45,240 nucleotides of DNA, from contig JAHLLK010000046.1 of NCBI GenBank assembly GCA_020444165.1, forward strand, positions 1 through 45,240. The letters are read 5' to 3'. A program made the translations under genes and the position numbers. This DNA comes from Deltaproteobacteria bacterium. Lineage in GTDB: Bacteria; Desulfobacterota; Desulfarculia; Desulfarculales; Desulfarculaceae. A model generated the notes under the pieces. The model saw only the letters and a program-made list of their open reading frames with translations. It searched no databases and was not told the DNA's origin. The number at the start of each line of letters is the position of its first letter. Position 1 is the stretch's first letter. This document shows positions 7,145 through 14,811 of the stretch, piece by piece.

Positions 7145-8587
7145 CTACACCCCCTCCGCCCGAACGGGCAGGCGAAGCGTGAAACGGGCGCCCAGGCCCG
7201 GCTCGCTTTCCACCTCGATGCGGCCGTGGTGCCGCTCCACGATGCCGTAGGTGATGGACAGGCCCAGGCCGGTGCCCCGGCCCACGTCCTTGGTGGTGAA
7301 GAAGGGATCGAAGATGCGGGGCAGCACCTCGGGCGCGATGCCCGGGCCGCTGTCCCGGATGTCGATGACCGCTTCCTCCCGCTCCGGGCTCTGGCCCACC
7401 AGGATGGCCAGGGTCCCGGCCTCCTGCATGGCTTGGATGCCGTTCATGATCAGGTTGATGAGGGCCTGCACCAAGTGGGCCTTGTCCACCTCGGCCACCA
7501 CCCCGGCCGGCAGCACGGTGTTCACCTTCACCCCGGCGGGGATCTCGCCCTTGATGAGCTTCAGGGCCTCCTGGACCACCTCGCCCAGGTCCTCGGGCTT
7601 CAGCTCGAACTCCCGCTGGCGGGCGAACTCCAGGAGCGAGCTCACGATGTCCCGGGCCTTGGCCACCTGGCTCTCAATGGCCTTCAGCAGCTCGGCGTGA
7701 TAGGCCGCGGTCACCCCCTCCAGTTCCTCCAACAGGATCTGGCAGGAGGTGGAGATGTTGTTCAGGGGGTTGTTCAGCTCGTGGGCCACGCCGCTGGTCA
7801 GGGTGCCCAGGGCGGTCAGCTTCTCGGTCTGGATCATCTGCTCGCTGTTTTGCCGCAGATGCACCACCATGCGGTTGAAGGCCTGCACCAGGTTGCCGAT
7901 CTCGTCCTGGCGATGGTTCCAGGGCAGGGTGCGGAAATCGCCTTGGGCCACCACCCGGGTGGCGTCCTCGACCAGGCGGAGGGGGCGGACCAGCTTCACG
8001 GTGAGCAGGTAGAGCACCACCGCCCCCAGGCCGGCCAGGCAGACCAAAAAGGCGATCAGGAGGTGGGGATAGTCCTGCAACAGCCCCTGCACCCGCTCCC
8101 GCTCGCCCTGGGCGGCCTCCTCGGCCCCGATGATGAGCCGCTGGCCCGCCTTCCGGAGCCGGGCCACCCGGGGCGCCAGGGCCGGGTCGTCGGCCGCGGT
8201 AAAACCGTGCTCGCCCAGGAAGGCGTGCACCTGGGTGAATTCCTGGCGGTAGTCCCGGGCGGACTCGGCCAGCCGGGCCGCCCGGGCCGGGCCCCCGGTG
8301 GCGGCCAAGTGGGGCGCAGCGCTGGCCAGGGTGCGCTCGAACTGCGCCAAATAGCCCAGGGCCGCCTGGTAATCCGCTTCGTGGTGATAGAGGAAGTGGT
8401 TCTTCTCGTAGCGCCGCGCCTCGAGCCCGGTGTTCACCAGGGCGTCGGCCTGGCTCAGGAACATGAGTTTTTGCTGGATGTCGATGAAATGGCGATAGGT
8501 CAGGGCCCCGAACAGGGCCATGCCCAAAAAGGCGGCCACGAACCCCAGGACCAAACGCACCCGGAGGGTGTTAAGCCTGGCCAGCAT
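7145..8587 (-). CDS. HAMP-containing sensor histidine kinase, partner of the sigma54 regulator
   Basis: About 480 residues from the ATG at 8585-8587. TM1 is 10-30, a helical periplasmic region of about 145 residues follows (31-175), TM2 is 175-198, HAMP about 198-250, and the H-box is LTSGVAHELNNP with phospho-acceptor H269. A HATPase_c domain follows with [16 protein letters not shown] and GRGTGLGLS. The periplasmic part is all-helical, as in four-helix-bundle sensors, and not Cache or PAS. An in-frame ATG at 8687-8689 with GGAGAAG upstream is a possible alternative start, but the extra 34 residues are not kinase-like, whereas the chosen start leads straight into TM1. It pairs with the NtrC-type regulator at 5781-7142. 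Confidence 0.93.
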   Translation of the reverse strand: MLARLNTLRVRLVLGFVAAFLGMALFGALTYRHFIDIQQKLMFLSQADALVNTGLEARRYEKNHFLYHHEADYQAALGYLAQFERTLASAAPHLAATGGPARAARLAESARDYRQEFTQVHAFLGEHGFTAADDPALAPRVARLRKAGQRLIIGAEEAAQGERERVQGLLQDYPHLLIAFLVCLAGLGAVVLYLLTVKLVRPLRLVEDATRVVAQGDFRTLPWNHRQDEIGNLVQAFNRMVVHLRQNSEQMIQTEKLTALGTLTSGVAHELNNPLNNISTSCQILLEELEGVTAAYHAELLKAIESQVAKARDIVSSLLEFARQREFELKPEDLGEVVQEALKLIKGEIPAGVKVNTVLPAGVVAEVDKAHLVQALINLIMNGIQAMQEAGTLAILVGQSPEREEAVIDIRDSGPGIAPEVLPRIFDPFFTTKDVGRGTGLGLSITYGIVERHHGRIEVESEPGLGARFTLRLPVRAEGV

Positions 8588-8689
8588 GCCGCCCCAGCCT
8601 TCCTGCGCCGGAGCCGGCCCGTTCCCCCGCACGTGCGCCCGCCCGCGGGAGCGGTGCAAGCTGGCGTAGGAAACGAGATGCTGACCCAT

Positions 8690-9037
8690 GGCGTCTCTTC
8701 TCCGGGTGGCGGGGGAGCCGGCCGGCTCCGGCCGGGTCCCCCTGCTCCTGGGTGCGTCCTCCAGCTCGCCCGGGGGTCTCCCGGTCCGGTTCCTGGAGGG
8801 TTCTTCCGCCCCCGAGATATACAGCAACCATGCCAAACGGCTCCTGCGGGATAGGTTATGGTTTTTACGTATTTATTTAAGCGAACACCCTTAGTGCCCT
8901 CCGTCACATAATACGTTGCATTTTACAACACCGGATGGAGTTTGTAAGCAAAATATCTTGTTTTCAAAGCAAGTTAGAGGTATGCAACACCCCCGGAAGG
9001 GAAGTGTTGCATATTACAACGAATTAGGGGCGGAAGA
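8690..9037. promoter_or_regulatory. Upstream regulatory region of the kinase/sigma54-activator pair
   Basis: This AT-richer gap without genes separates the HAMP kinase from the sulfotransferase-like gene. It holds two copies of a 15-nt motif, GTTGCATTTTACAAC (8915-8929) and GTTGCATATTACAAC (9006-9020), each an imperfect dyad. It also holds a 10-bp inverted repeat, TATGCAACAC (8981-8990) with GTGTTGCATA (9004-9013). Paired dyads upstream of a gene are typical enhancer sites for NtrC-type activators, so autoregulation is likely. I did not find a sigma54 -24/-12 element with correct GG-N10-GC spacing. Confidence 0.55.
8981..9013. repeat. 10-bp inverted repeat with 13-nt spacer
   Basis: TATGCAACAC and GTGTTGCATA are exact complements around a 13-nt spacer. 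The element stands 25 nt past the end of the sulfotransferase-like gene, so it could also act as a weak terminator hairpin. It overlaps the operator-like motif at 9006-9020. Confidence 0.55.
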
Positions 9038-9925
9038 TTACTCCCGGGCCGGCTTTTGGCCCAGGTAATAGGCGGGATCACGGCCCGGCAGGTATTGGGC
9101 GAACAGGCGGCGGTTGGCCTCGGCGTAGTGGGCCAACAGCTCTTCCCGGCCACCCGGCGGGAAGAAGTCGTAGCGCTCCCCCGGGGCCTTGGGGAACTCC
9201 CGCTCCAAAAACTCCCGGAGCTTCTCCCGCTCGGCCGGCGTCAAGAGGGGGTTGACCCGGCGGGCCATTTCCACCGCCTTGGCCGCGTAGCCGGCGTTGG
9301 CCCGGGGCAGGCCGTCCAGGTTCTCGAAGCGCAGGTTCAGCCCGAGGGCCCGCATCAGGCGGGTCAGCCCCCCCAGGTTGTCCCGGCTGAATTCCTCGTA
9401 GGGCAGGACCAGGAGGTTGGCCGCCCCGAAGTGAGCGGCCCATTGGTCCAGGATGGCGTCCCAAAACAACTCCCGGCTCCGCCAGGCGGCCAGGAAGGCC
9501 GGGAATTCCAGGCCCAGACCCTCCCGGCGCACCAGGTGCCCGTACCACGACTCCAAAAAGGTGTCCTGGCGGCGCACCATGACCAGGATGCCCACGGGGC
9601 GCCCGGCCAAGACGGCAGCCAGGCGGCCGGCCACCTCCCCCGCGTCGGCGTAGGCCACGGCCGGGCGGCCCAGGAACTCCTCGCTGGAAAGCAGGGCCGG
9701 GAGGCGGGGCTGGGCGGCGTGGACCGCGGCCACCTGCTGCCGGAGTTCGGCCAACTCGGCCGGGCTGGGGGAGCCGTCCCGCAGGCGGCGGGCCAGGCTG
9801 GTGCCGCCCAGGTCATAGAACAGCCCGGTCTGGGCCGGCCCCAGGCGGGCCAGGCCGGAGAAGAAGCCCTGCAGGGTGCTGGTGGCGGTCTTGTGCGCCC
9901 CGATGTGCACGAAACAGCGCGACAA
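9038..9925 (-). CDS. Sulfotransferase-like P-loop protein
   Basis: A 295-residue cytosolic protein. The N-terminus CFVHIGAHKTATSTLQ (residues 4-19) is the PAPS 5-prime-phosphosulfate binding loop of the sulfotransferase superfamily, and ILVMVRRQDTFLESWYG (about 114-130) matches the 3-prime-phosphate binding strand with the conserved Arg and Ser. Proteins of this type sulfate glycans or other small molecules, and many bacterial ones are uncharacterised. It lies 21 nt downstream of the potassium-channel gene on the same strand, with no other glycan genes adjacent. The substrate is unknown. Confidence 0.75.
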   Translation of the reverse strand: MSRCFVHIGAHKTATSTLQGFFSGLARLGPAQTGLFYDLGGTSLARRLRDGSPSPAELAELRQQVAAVHAAQPRLPALLSSEEFLGRPAVAYADAGEVAGRLAAVLAGRPVGILVMVRRQDTFLESWYGHLVRREGLGLEFPAFLAAWRSRELFWDAILDQWAAHFGAANLLVLPYEEFSRDNLGGLTRLMRALGLNLRFENLDGLPRANAGYAAKAVEMARRVNPLLTPAEREKLREFLEREFPKAPGERYDFFPPGGREELLAHYAEANRRLFAQYLPGRDPAYYLGQKPARE

Positions 9926-9946
9926 AAATTGCTCCCGCCTGGGGGG

Positions 9947-10768
9947 TCAGCCCCGGACCACCACGTCGGCCGCGGGGTTGAAGGGGTTCAAGCGCACCAC
10001 CATGGCGAATAGATAGGGGTAGAACTCGAGCAAATGGCCGGCGTGCTCCAACCAGTTGTGCACCAGGCGGCGGTAGACCCTTTTCAAGTCGCCCGAGAGA
10101 TGGGTGTAGTCGCTGGCCGGCAGGTCCCGCAGGCTGGGGCGGTGCAACAGCTCTTCCCGCAGATGCATCACCGCCAGGAGCAGCTCGGTCAGGCTCTCCT
10201 GCTCCACCAAGTGGGGGTTTTCCAACAGCCGCACCAGGAAGTCGCCCTTGGCCCGCAAAAACTCCCGCAGTTCCTGGGGCGAACCCAAACGGACATCGGT
10301 GGGATAGGCGTAGGCCGCCACCCGGCGCCGGGCCTGGGCCAGCTCCTTTTCGCTCCAGCGCTGCTCCAGTTGGAGGTCCGCGGCCAGGGAGCGGGGGTCC
10401 GGGTCGCAGGCCACGCACAGGGTCAACAGGCGGTTGCCCACCTCCTGGAAGAACAGGCCCTCCACCACGTTCAACTTGGCCCGGCGGGAGCGTTGGTCCC
10501 GGCGGTTCAGGAACATCTCCGTGGCCGCGGCCAACAGGCCCATGAAGGAACCGGTGCCGGCCACGATGAGCACCATGGCCAGGGCCTTGCCGGCCGGGGT
10601 GTAGGGATGGATGTCGCCGTAGCCCACCGTGGCGATGGTGACCAGGCTGAAGTACAGGGCGTCGGCCACCGACAGGCCCTCCAGCCAGGGGAACAGCACC
10701 AGCCCCAGGGCCACCACCCCGGCGATGAGCGCCGCGAAGAAGATCAGGCGGAAGCGCACCTCAGCCAT
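9947..10768 (-). CDS. Two-TM potassium channel with a helical cytosolic domain
   Basis: A 273-residue protein. TM1 is about residues 7-27, the pore helix and filter are SLVTIATVGYGDIHP (about 42-56, the classic TVGYGD K+ filter), and TM2 is about 63-85. A 185-residue cytosolic C-terminus follows. It has no Rossmann-type RCK/TrkA_N glycine motif and is mainly helical and Arg/Leu-rich. The architecture equals KcsA-like channels with an unrecognised regulatory tail. It is transcribed with the sulfotransferase-like gene and, 36 nt upstream, the CheW-CZB gene. It probably assembles as a tetramer in the inner membrane. Confidence 0.88.
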   Translation of the reverse strand: MAEVRFRLIFFAALIAGVVALGLVLFPWLEGLSVADALYFSLVTIATVGYGDIHPYTPAGKALAMVLIVAGTGSFMGLLAAATEMFLNRRDQRSRRAKLNVVEGLFFQEVGNRLLTLCVACDPDPRSLAADLQLEQRWSEKELAQARRRVAAYAYPTDVRLGSPQELREFLRAKGDFLVRLLENPHLVEQESLTELLLAVMHLREELLHRPSLRDLPASDYTHLSGDLKRVYRRLVHNWLEHAGHLLEFYPYLFAMVVRLNPFNPAADVVVRG

Positions 10769-10804
10769 CAGGGCCCGCCCTTCAATGCCGGCCGGACCGG
10801 GGGC

Positions 10805-11647
10805 TCACACGGCCACCTCGGCGCCGGCCAGATCCCGGAACACCTCCGCCGTGTCCAAAACCAGGACCATCTCCCGGTTCTCCCGCCGGCGGCCGATGGC
10901 CCGCTGCAACTTGTCCCACCCGGCGCCGAAGCTGTTATCCAGCTCCGCGAGGCTGCCCTCCTCCAGATCCTCCACCGACTCCACCTCGTCCACCACCACC
11001 GCGGCGGAGCGGGAGCCCCGCTCCAGCACCATGGCGATCTCCCGATGGTTGATGACCACCACGTGGCGGGCCTGGGCGAACAGGTCCATGAGGCGCTTCA
11101 AGACCAGGCGGCGGGTGGCCTCCACCAGATCCAAGGCGGCCTGGCGCTCACCCTGCACCGCCAGGTCCAGGGCCTCCCGGGCGATGGCGTGGATGCGCCG
11201 GTGCGGCCGGTCGAACTGGAGCAAAAGCTCGCGCAAATGGGGGTTGGCCGTGGCGAAGTCGGCGTACCAACGGCCGAAGGCGCATTGGGTGGGGTCGGTG
11301 GCCAGGGCGAACTGGCGGTCCTGCAACAGGCAGGCTTCCAGCTCCTGCAACCAGTGGGCGTGATCCTGCTCCATCTTGCTCAAGAGGGCCAAGAGCTCGT
11401 CGCGCTCGGTCACGGCCGAGCCTTTTTTGAGCCGGAGCCGCAGGTCCAAAAGGGGGATCACCCGGCCCCGCAGGTCGATCACCCCCCGGACGTGGGGGGG
11501 AGCCAGGGGAACCTCGGTCACCTCGGGGAGGACCAGCATCTCCTTGACTTCGCGCACCGCCACCCCGAAGGCCTCCCCGGCCACCCGGGCGATGACAAAC
11601 TGATTTTCCTGGAGGGCTAAGTCCCACGCCTGGCTGTCTTCGCTCAT
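10805..11647 (-). CDS. CheW-like coupling protein with inserted CZB zinc-binding domain
   Basis: A 280-residue protein. Residues 14-75 form the first half of a CheW fold (VREVKEMLVL, RGVIDLRGRVIPLLDLR). Residues about 82-195 form a CZB (chemoreceptor zinc-binding) domain with the expected ligands H96 (DHAHW), C122 (CAFGRWY), H149 and H153 (HRRIH). Residues 196-270 complete the CheW fold (VVVINHREIAMVLE, AAVVVDEVESV, MVLVLDTAEVF). CheW links receptors to the kinase CheA; CZB domains respond to zinc or hypochlorite. The start at 11647 is preferred over upstream ATG/GTG codons because AGGGA stands about 11 nt before it and the CheW fold begins soon after. No cheA or receptor gene lies next to it. 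Confidence 0.88.
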   Translation of the reverse strand: MSEDSQAWDLALQENQFVIARVAGEAFGVAVREVKEMLVLPEVTEVPLAPPHVRGVIDLRGRVIPLLDLRLRLKKGSAVTERDELLALLSKMEQDHAHWLQELEACLLQDRQFALATDPTQCAFGRWYADFATANPHLRELLLQFDRPHRRIHAIAREALDLAVQGERQAALDLVEATRRLVLKRLMDLFAQARHVVVINHREIAMVLERGSRSAAVVVDEVESVEDLEEGSLAELDNSFGAGWDKLQRAIGRRRENREMVLVLDTAEVFRDLAGAEVAV

Positions 11648-11701
11648 GAATTCCATTCCCTGTGCCTTGCTGAGAATCACCGGCCCGGCCCGCCAACCGG
11701 T

Positions 11702-11760
11702 CAGTGGCTACGGCTTGCAAACAGGCCAGTGGCTATGGCTTGCAAAAACCAAGTGGTTTT
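11702..11760. promoter_or_regulatory. 25-bp direct repeat and small palindrome upstream of the hydrolase
   Basis: CAGTGGCTACGGCTTGCAAA (11702) recurs as CAGTGGCTATGGCTTGCAAA (11727), a tandem repeat with a 25-bp period. Directly after comes the dyad AAAACCA-AG-TGGTTTT (11745-11760), and then an AT-rich patch (TAATATAAC, 11768-11776) that could be a -10 region. This gap of 210 nt separates two divergent genes, so the repeats may be operator sites for either side. Confidence 0.45.
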
Positions 11761-11857
11761 ACTACCGTAATATAACAAACAAAGGCCGTCACGGCCGCAA
11801 AACGGCCACGAAAACCGCAGCCGCCTCCGCGGCCGGCGAGCGCCCAGGGAGGACCAA

Positions 11858-12424
11858 GTGAACCAAATGGCACAGGGATCCGGCCGTTTGCTCCGCCGGG
11901 AGGACTGCCGGCTGATCCTCATCGATCTACAGGAACGCCTGACCCCGGTGATGTTTGAACCGGCCGCGCTGTTGGCCAACGCGGCCCGCCTGGCCCGTTT
12001 CGCGGGCATCGTGGGGCTGCCCGTGCTGGTGACCGAGCAGGAGAAGCTGGGTCCCACCATACCGGAGGTGCGGGGGGTTTTGCCCGCCGGCGCCGTGACC
12101 GTGGGCAAGGTGACTTTCGATTCCCTGGCCGAGCCGGCCTTTGGCCGGGCCCTGGCCGCGGGCGGCGGCCAGACTTTGGTGCTGGCCGGGGTGGAGGCGC
12201 ACATCTGCGTGGCCCAGACCGCGCTCGCGGCCCTGGCCCAGGGCTATGCGGTGCATGTGGCCGCCGACGCCGTGGCCTCCCGGGTGGACGCCAACCGGCA
12301 GGTGGCCCTGGCCCGGCTGGCCGCGGCCGGCGCGGTGATCACCTCCACCGAGATGTTCATCTACGAGATTTTGCAGCGGGCCGGCACCCCGGAATTCAAG
12401 GAAGTGTTGCCGCTGGTCAAATGA
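11858..12424 (+). CDS. Isochorismatase/nicotinamidase-family hydrolase
   Basis: A 188-residue cysteine hydrolase of the isochorismatase-like family. The catalytic triad is visible: Asp in LILIDLQERL (residue 23), Lys in the VTVGKVTFD region (about residue 84), and Cys in VLAGVEAHICVAQTAL (about residue 116) followed by the typical GYAVHVAADAVASR. Family members split nicotinamide, isochorismate, ureidoacrylate or other amides; the short YcaC-like form here gives no substrate clue. The GTG start at 11858 is taken because GGGAGGA lies 4-10 nt upstream; the ATG three codons later is less well placed. The gene stands alone on the plus strand and converges with the YHS gene. Confidence 0.88.
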   Translation: MNQMAQGSGRLLRREDCRLILIDLQERLTPVMFEPAALLANAARLARFAGIVGLPVLVTEQEKLGPTIPEVRGVLPAGAVTVGKVTFDSLAEPAFGRALAAGGGQTLVLAGVEAHICVAQTALAALAQGYAVHVAADAVASRVDANRQVALARLAAAGAVITSTEMFIYEILQRAGTPEFKEVLPLVK

Positions 12425-12426
12425 AC

Positions 12427-12488
12427 AGCCCCTGGCAGGGGCTGGGCCAGGGAGCCGCTACCCGGCTCCGGGGGCGGGTTCCCGCCCC
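12427..12488. terminator. Triple-hairpin bidirectional terminator region
   Basis: Three adjacent stem-loops lie between the convergent hydrolase and YHS genes: AGCCCCTG/CAGGGGCT (12427-12443), GGAGCC/GGCTCC (12451-12469) and GGGGCGGG-TT-CCCGCCCC (12471-12488). There is no T-run, as is common in very GC-rich genomes. Confidence 0.6.
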
Positions 12489-12496
12489 GCGGCTTA

Positions 12497-12742
12497 TCAA
12501 TGGCAACAGGGCCCCTTGCCGCCGAACTCCCGCTCATTGACCCGGGTGAGGCGGTCCAGATAGCGCCGCCACCAGCCCTTGGGCTTGATGTAGGCCCCGG
12601 GATCGTGCAGGAACTTGTCCCGGCAGCCCGGCGCGCAGAAGAAGTAGGCCCTGCCCTGATACTCCGCCTGGGGAACCTCCGGGGATGGCTGCACCCGCAT
12701 CCCACAAACCGGGTCTTCCGCTAAGGGCATGACGCGACCCAT
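12497..12742 (-). CDS. Small YHS-domain protein
   Basis: An 81-residue protein with a YHS domain: DPVCGMRV (residues 10-17), YQGRAYFFCAPGCRDKFLHDP (about 29-49) and a C-terminal GPCCH. YHS domains bind metals, often copper, and occur as short stand-alone proteins or fused to heavy-metal P-type ATPases. The start at 12742 (MGRVMPL) is chosen because AAGGAG stands 6 nt upstream; the in-frame ATG ten codons earlier would place that site inside the gene. The three-residue Cys-Cys-His end adds a likely extra metal site. There is no ATPase next to it. Confidence 0.85.
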   Translation of the reverse strand: MGRVMPLAEDPVCGMRVQPSPEVPQAEYQGRAYFFCAPGCRDKFLHDPGAYIKPKGWWRRYLDRLTRVNEREFGGKGPCCH

Positions 12743-13107
12743 AAAATGCTCCTTTTCGCCTGGAATGTTCATATTACTTTAATATAATACCACCTGCCCG
12801 GCAAAGCACTCCGGACCGGCTCGCTTCCCCTTGCGGCGCCGGCCCGGCTGTCCCTGTCGCTCCTGTCGCCCCTGCCGCCCCTGCCCCGGGCCCAAGTTTG
12901 CCGGGCAACCCTTGCCAGGTCCCGGTATCTGGCCGTATAGTGGCCTGAATCCAGGGCGGGTCGGCTATGGCTCGCGCCAGGGTCGATCGGCGCAAGCCGT
13001 CCCAGGCCCGCGGCACAGCCAGCGGAGAAGAGGCCTCGGCCGGACTCAAACGCCGGGCGCGGGACGGCCCTGCCTGGGCTCTGGTTAACCAAGGGAGAGC
13101 GGCAAGC
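12743..13107. other. Divergent intergenic region with period-9 pyrimidine repeats
   Basis: No gene is supported here. An ATG at 12967 is in frame with the aminotransferase but lacks a ribosome site. The stretch 12853-12888 is an imperfect 9-bp tandem repeat (CTGTCGCTC, CTGTCGCCC, CTGCCGCCC, CTGCCCCGG). A promoter candidate at 12912-12941 is listed separately. Confidence 0.5.
12912..12941 (+). promoter_or_regulatory. Sigma70-type promoter of the lipid/polyene cluster
   Basis: TTGCCA (12912-12917) and TATAGT (12936-12941) are separated by 18 nt, each one base from the consensus hexamers. Transcription would start near 12948 and leave about 160 nt of leader before the aminotransferase. It is the best sigma70 match upstream of this plus-strand cluster. 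Confidence 0.55.
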
Positions 13108-14448
13108 ATGTCAGCGGCGAACGCAATGCCCCCCGGCCACCTCATCCCCCGCGTATTGGGGCGCCCCCTGGAGCAGGCGGTGCGGGGCTCGGGCGTGTGG
13201 CTGGAGGACGCCCAGGGGCGGCGCTACCTGGACGCCTGCAGCGGCGGCATGGTGGTGAACGTGGGCCACGGCCGGCCGGAGCTGGCCCGGGCTGCCTCCG
13301 AGGCCCTGTCCCGGCTCACCTTTGTGCACGGCACCATGTTCAGCAGCCCGGAGGTGGAGGAGCTGGCCGCCCGGCTGGCCGGCTTGGCCCCCCCGGAGAT
13401 CACCCGCTTCTTTTTCATGATGTCGGGCACCGACGCGGTGGAGGCGGCCCTGAAGCTGGCCTATCAGGTGCAGCAGGAGCGGGGCGAGACCCGGCGCCAC
13501 ACCCTGGTATCCTTGTGGATGTCCTACCACGGCCTCAGCCTGGGGGCCCTGGCCGCCTCGGGCCGCCAGTTGTTCCGGGCGCCGTTCCAGCCCATGTTCC
13601 GGGACGCCGTGCACCTGCCGCCGCCGTTTTGCCTGCGCTGCGCCTATGGGCTCTCCCGGCCGGACTGCGGCACCAAGTGCGCCCACGCCCTGGAGGACAC
13701 CCTGAACCTCTTGGGCCCGGGGGCGGTGTACGCCTTTTTGGCCGAGACCGTGGGCGGGGCGGCCCTGGGGGCCAACCCCCCGCCGCCGGAGTATTTCCCC
13801 CTGGTGCGGGAGATCTGCGATCGCCACGGGGTGCTCCTCATCATGGACGAGGTCATGTGCGGCCTGGGCCGCACCGGCCGCTGGTTCGCCGGCCAGCACT
13901 ACGGCGTGGCCCCGGACCTGGTGACCCTGGGCAAGGGCTTGGCCGGGGGCACCATGCCCATCTCGGCCGTGGGCACCCGGGAAGAGCACCTGGCCGTGCT
14001 CGCCCGGGGCAGCGGGACCTACCTGCACGGCGGCACCTTCACCAACCACGTGGTGTCCGCGGCGGTGGCGCTGGCCACCCTGAACATTTTGGAGGACGAG
14101 GGCCTGGTGGAGAGCGCCGGCATCATGGGCCGCAAGCTGGGGGAGAAGCTCACGGCCCGCCTGGCCCACTCGCCCCACGTGGGGCAGGTGCGCGGCCTGG
14201 GGCTGATGTGGGGCGTGGAGCTGGTGCGGGACAAGGCCCGCCTGGCCCCTTACCCCCGCGGTGAACACGTGGGAGAGCGGGTGGGGGAGGCCCTGTTCCG
14301 GCGGGGGGTCCTGTCCTACATCGCCGGGGGCATGGCCCCGCCGGACGGCGACGCCATCATGCTGGGCCCCCCGTTCATCGTCCAGGAGGCGGAGCTGGAC
14401 CTGGCCGTGGAGGCCCTGGCCGGGGCCATCGGCGACGTGCTGGGCTGA
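13108..14448 (+). CDS. Class III PLP-dependent aminotransferase
   Basis: A 446-residue fold-type I aminotransferase of the AGXT2/GabT/glutamate-semialdehyde-mutase class. The PLP Lys is K276 in TLGKGLAGG, the Asp that holds the pyridine N is D247 in LIMDEVMCGLGRTG, and the phosphate region is SGTDAVEAA (106-114). A Cys-rich loop at 175-191 (CLRC and CGTKC) is known from one subgroup of class III enzymes. The ATG at 13108 follows AGGGAGAG about 9 nt upstream. It is the first gene of the plus-strand lipid/polyene cluster, 99 nt before the ACP gene. It may supply an amino group to the head group or precursor; the substrate is not known. Confidence 0.88.
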   Translation: MSAANAMPPGHLIPRVLGRPLEQAVRGSGVWLEDAQGRRYLDACSGGMVVNVGHGRPELARAASEALSRLTFVHGTMFSSPEVEELAARLAGLAPPEITRFFFMMSGTDAVEAALKLAYQVQQERGETRRHTLVSLWMSYHGLSLGALAASGRQLFRAPFQPMFRDAVHLPPPFCLRCAYGLSRPDCGTKCAHALEDTLNLLGPGAVYAFLAETVGGAALGANPPPPEYFPLVREICDRHGVLLIMDEVMCGLGRTGRWFAGQHYGVAPDLVTLGKGLAGGTMPISAVGTREEHLAVLARGSGTYLHGGTFTNHVVSAAVALATLNILEDEGLVESAGIMGRKLGEKLTARLAHSPHVGQVRGLGLMWGVELVRDKARLAPYPRGEHVGERVGEALFRRGVLSYIAGGMAPPDGDAIMLGPPFIVQEAELDLAVEALAGAIGDVLG

Positions 14449-14500
14449 GCAGCTTCCATCCCGGCCGCCCCCGGGCGTCCGGTATACTCGGCAATCAACA

Positions 14501-14525
14501 CGGCCGGCCCCCGGGGGCCCGGCCG
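14501..14525. other. GC palindrome between aminotransferase and ACP
   Basis: The 25-nt stretch CGGCCGGCCCCC / GGGGGCCCGGCCG folds into a GC-rich stem with one extra base in an arm. It lies 52 nt after the aminotransferase stop and 23 nt before the ACP start. It could reduce read-through or set ACP expression apart from the first gene. Confidence 0.4.
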
Positions 14526-14547
14526 TCAACCAACTGGGAAAGAGGCC

Positions 14548-14811
14548 ATGGCTGAATTGGTCAAGGAACTGGCGGTCAAAATCGTACAGGTCTTGGGCCT
14601 GTTGGAGGTCAACCCCGCTGAACTGGGCCCTGAAACCACTTTCTTCGACGACGGTCTGGGCCTCGATTCGGTGGATATCCTGGAGCTGGCCGTGATGCTG
14701 GACCGGGATTACGGCGTGGTGATCGACAACCGCGACGTGGGCGAGAAGGTCTTTGTGAACCTGGGGACCCTGGCCGAGTTCGTGCGACAAAGCCAAGCCG
14801 GAGCGGCCTGA
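14548..14811 (+). CDS. Acyl carrier protein
   Basis: An 87-residue ACP. The phosphopantetheine Ser is S41 in GLGLDSVDILEL, and the four-helix acidic pattern fits. The N-terminus and overall length match the dedicated ACPs of polyene and specialised fatty-acid clusters better than the housekeeping AcpP (Ser in LGADSLD). It is coupled to the following ketosynthase by a TGATG overlap (stop 14809-14811, next start 14811). It would be loaded by the phosphopantetheinyl transferase encoded four genes downstream and carry the growing chain between the cluster's enzymes. Confidence 0.95.
   Translation: MAELVKELAVKIVQVLGLLEVNPAELGPETTFFDDGLGLDSVDILELAVMLDRDYGVVIDNRDVGEKVFVNLGTLAEFVRQSQAGAA

Noticed and set aside
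8821..8840. Sigma54 promoter (minus strand TTGGCATGGTTGCT)
   Set aside because: The GG and GC elements are 3 bp too close (GG-N7-GC instead of GG-N10-GC).
13108..14448. Cys-rich loop in the aminotransferase as a novel zinc insertion
   Set aside because: A similar Cys motif is known in one subgroup of class III aminotransferases, so it is not new by itself.
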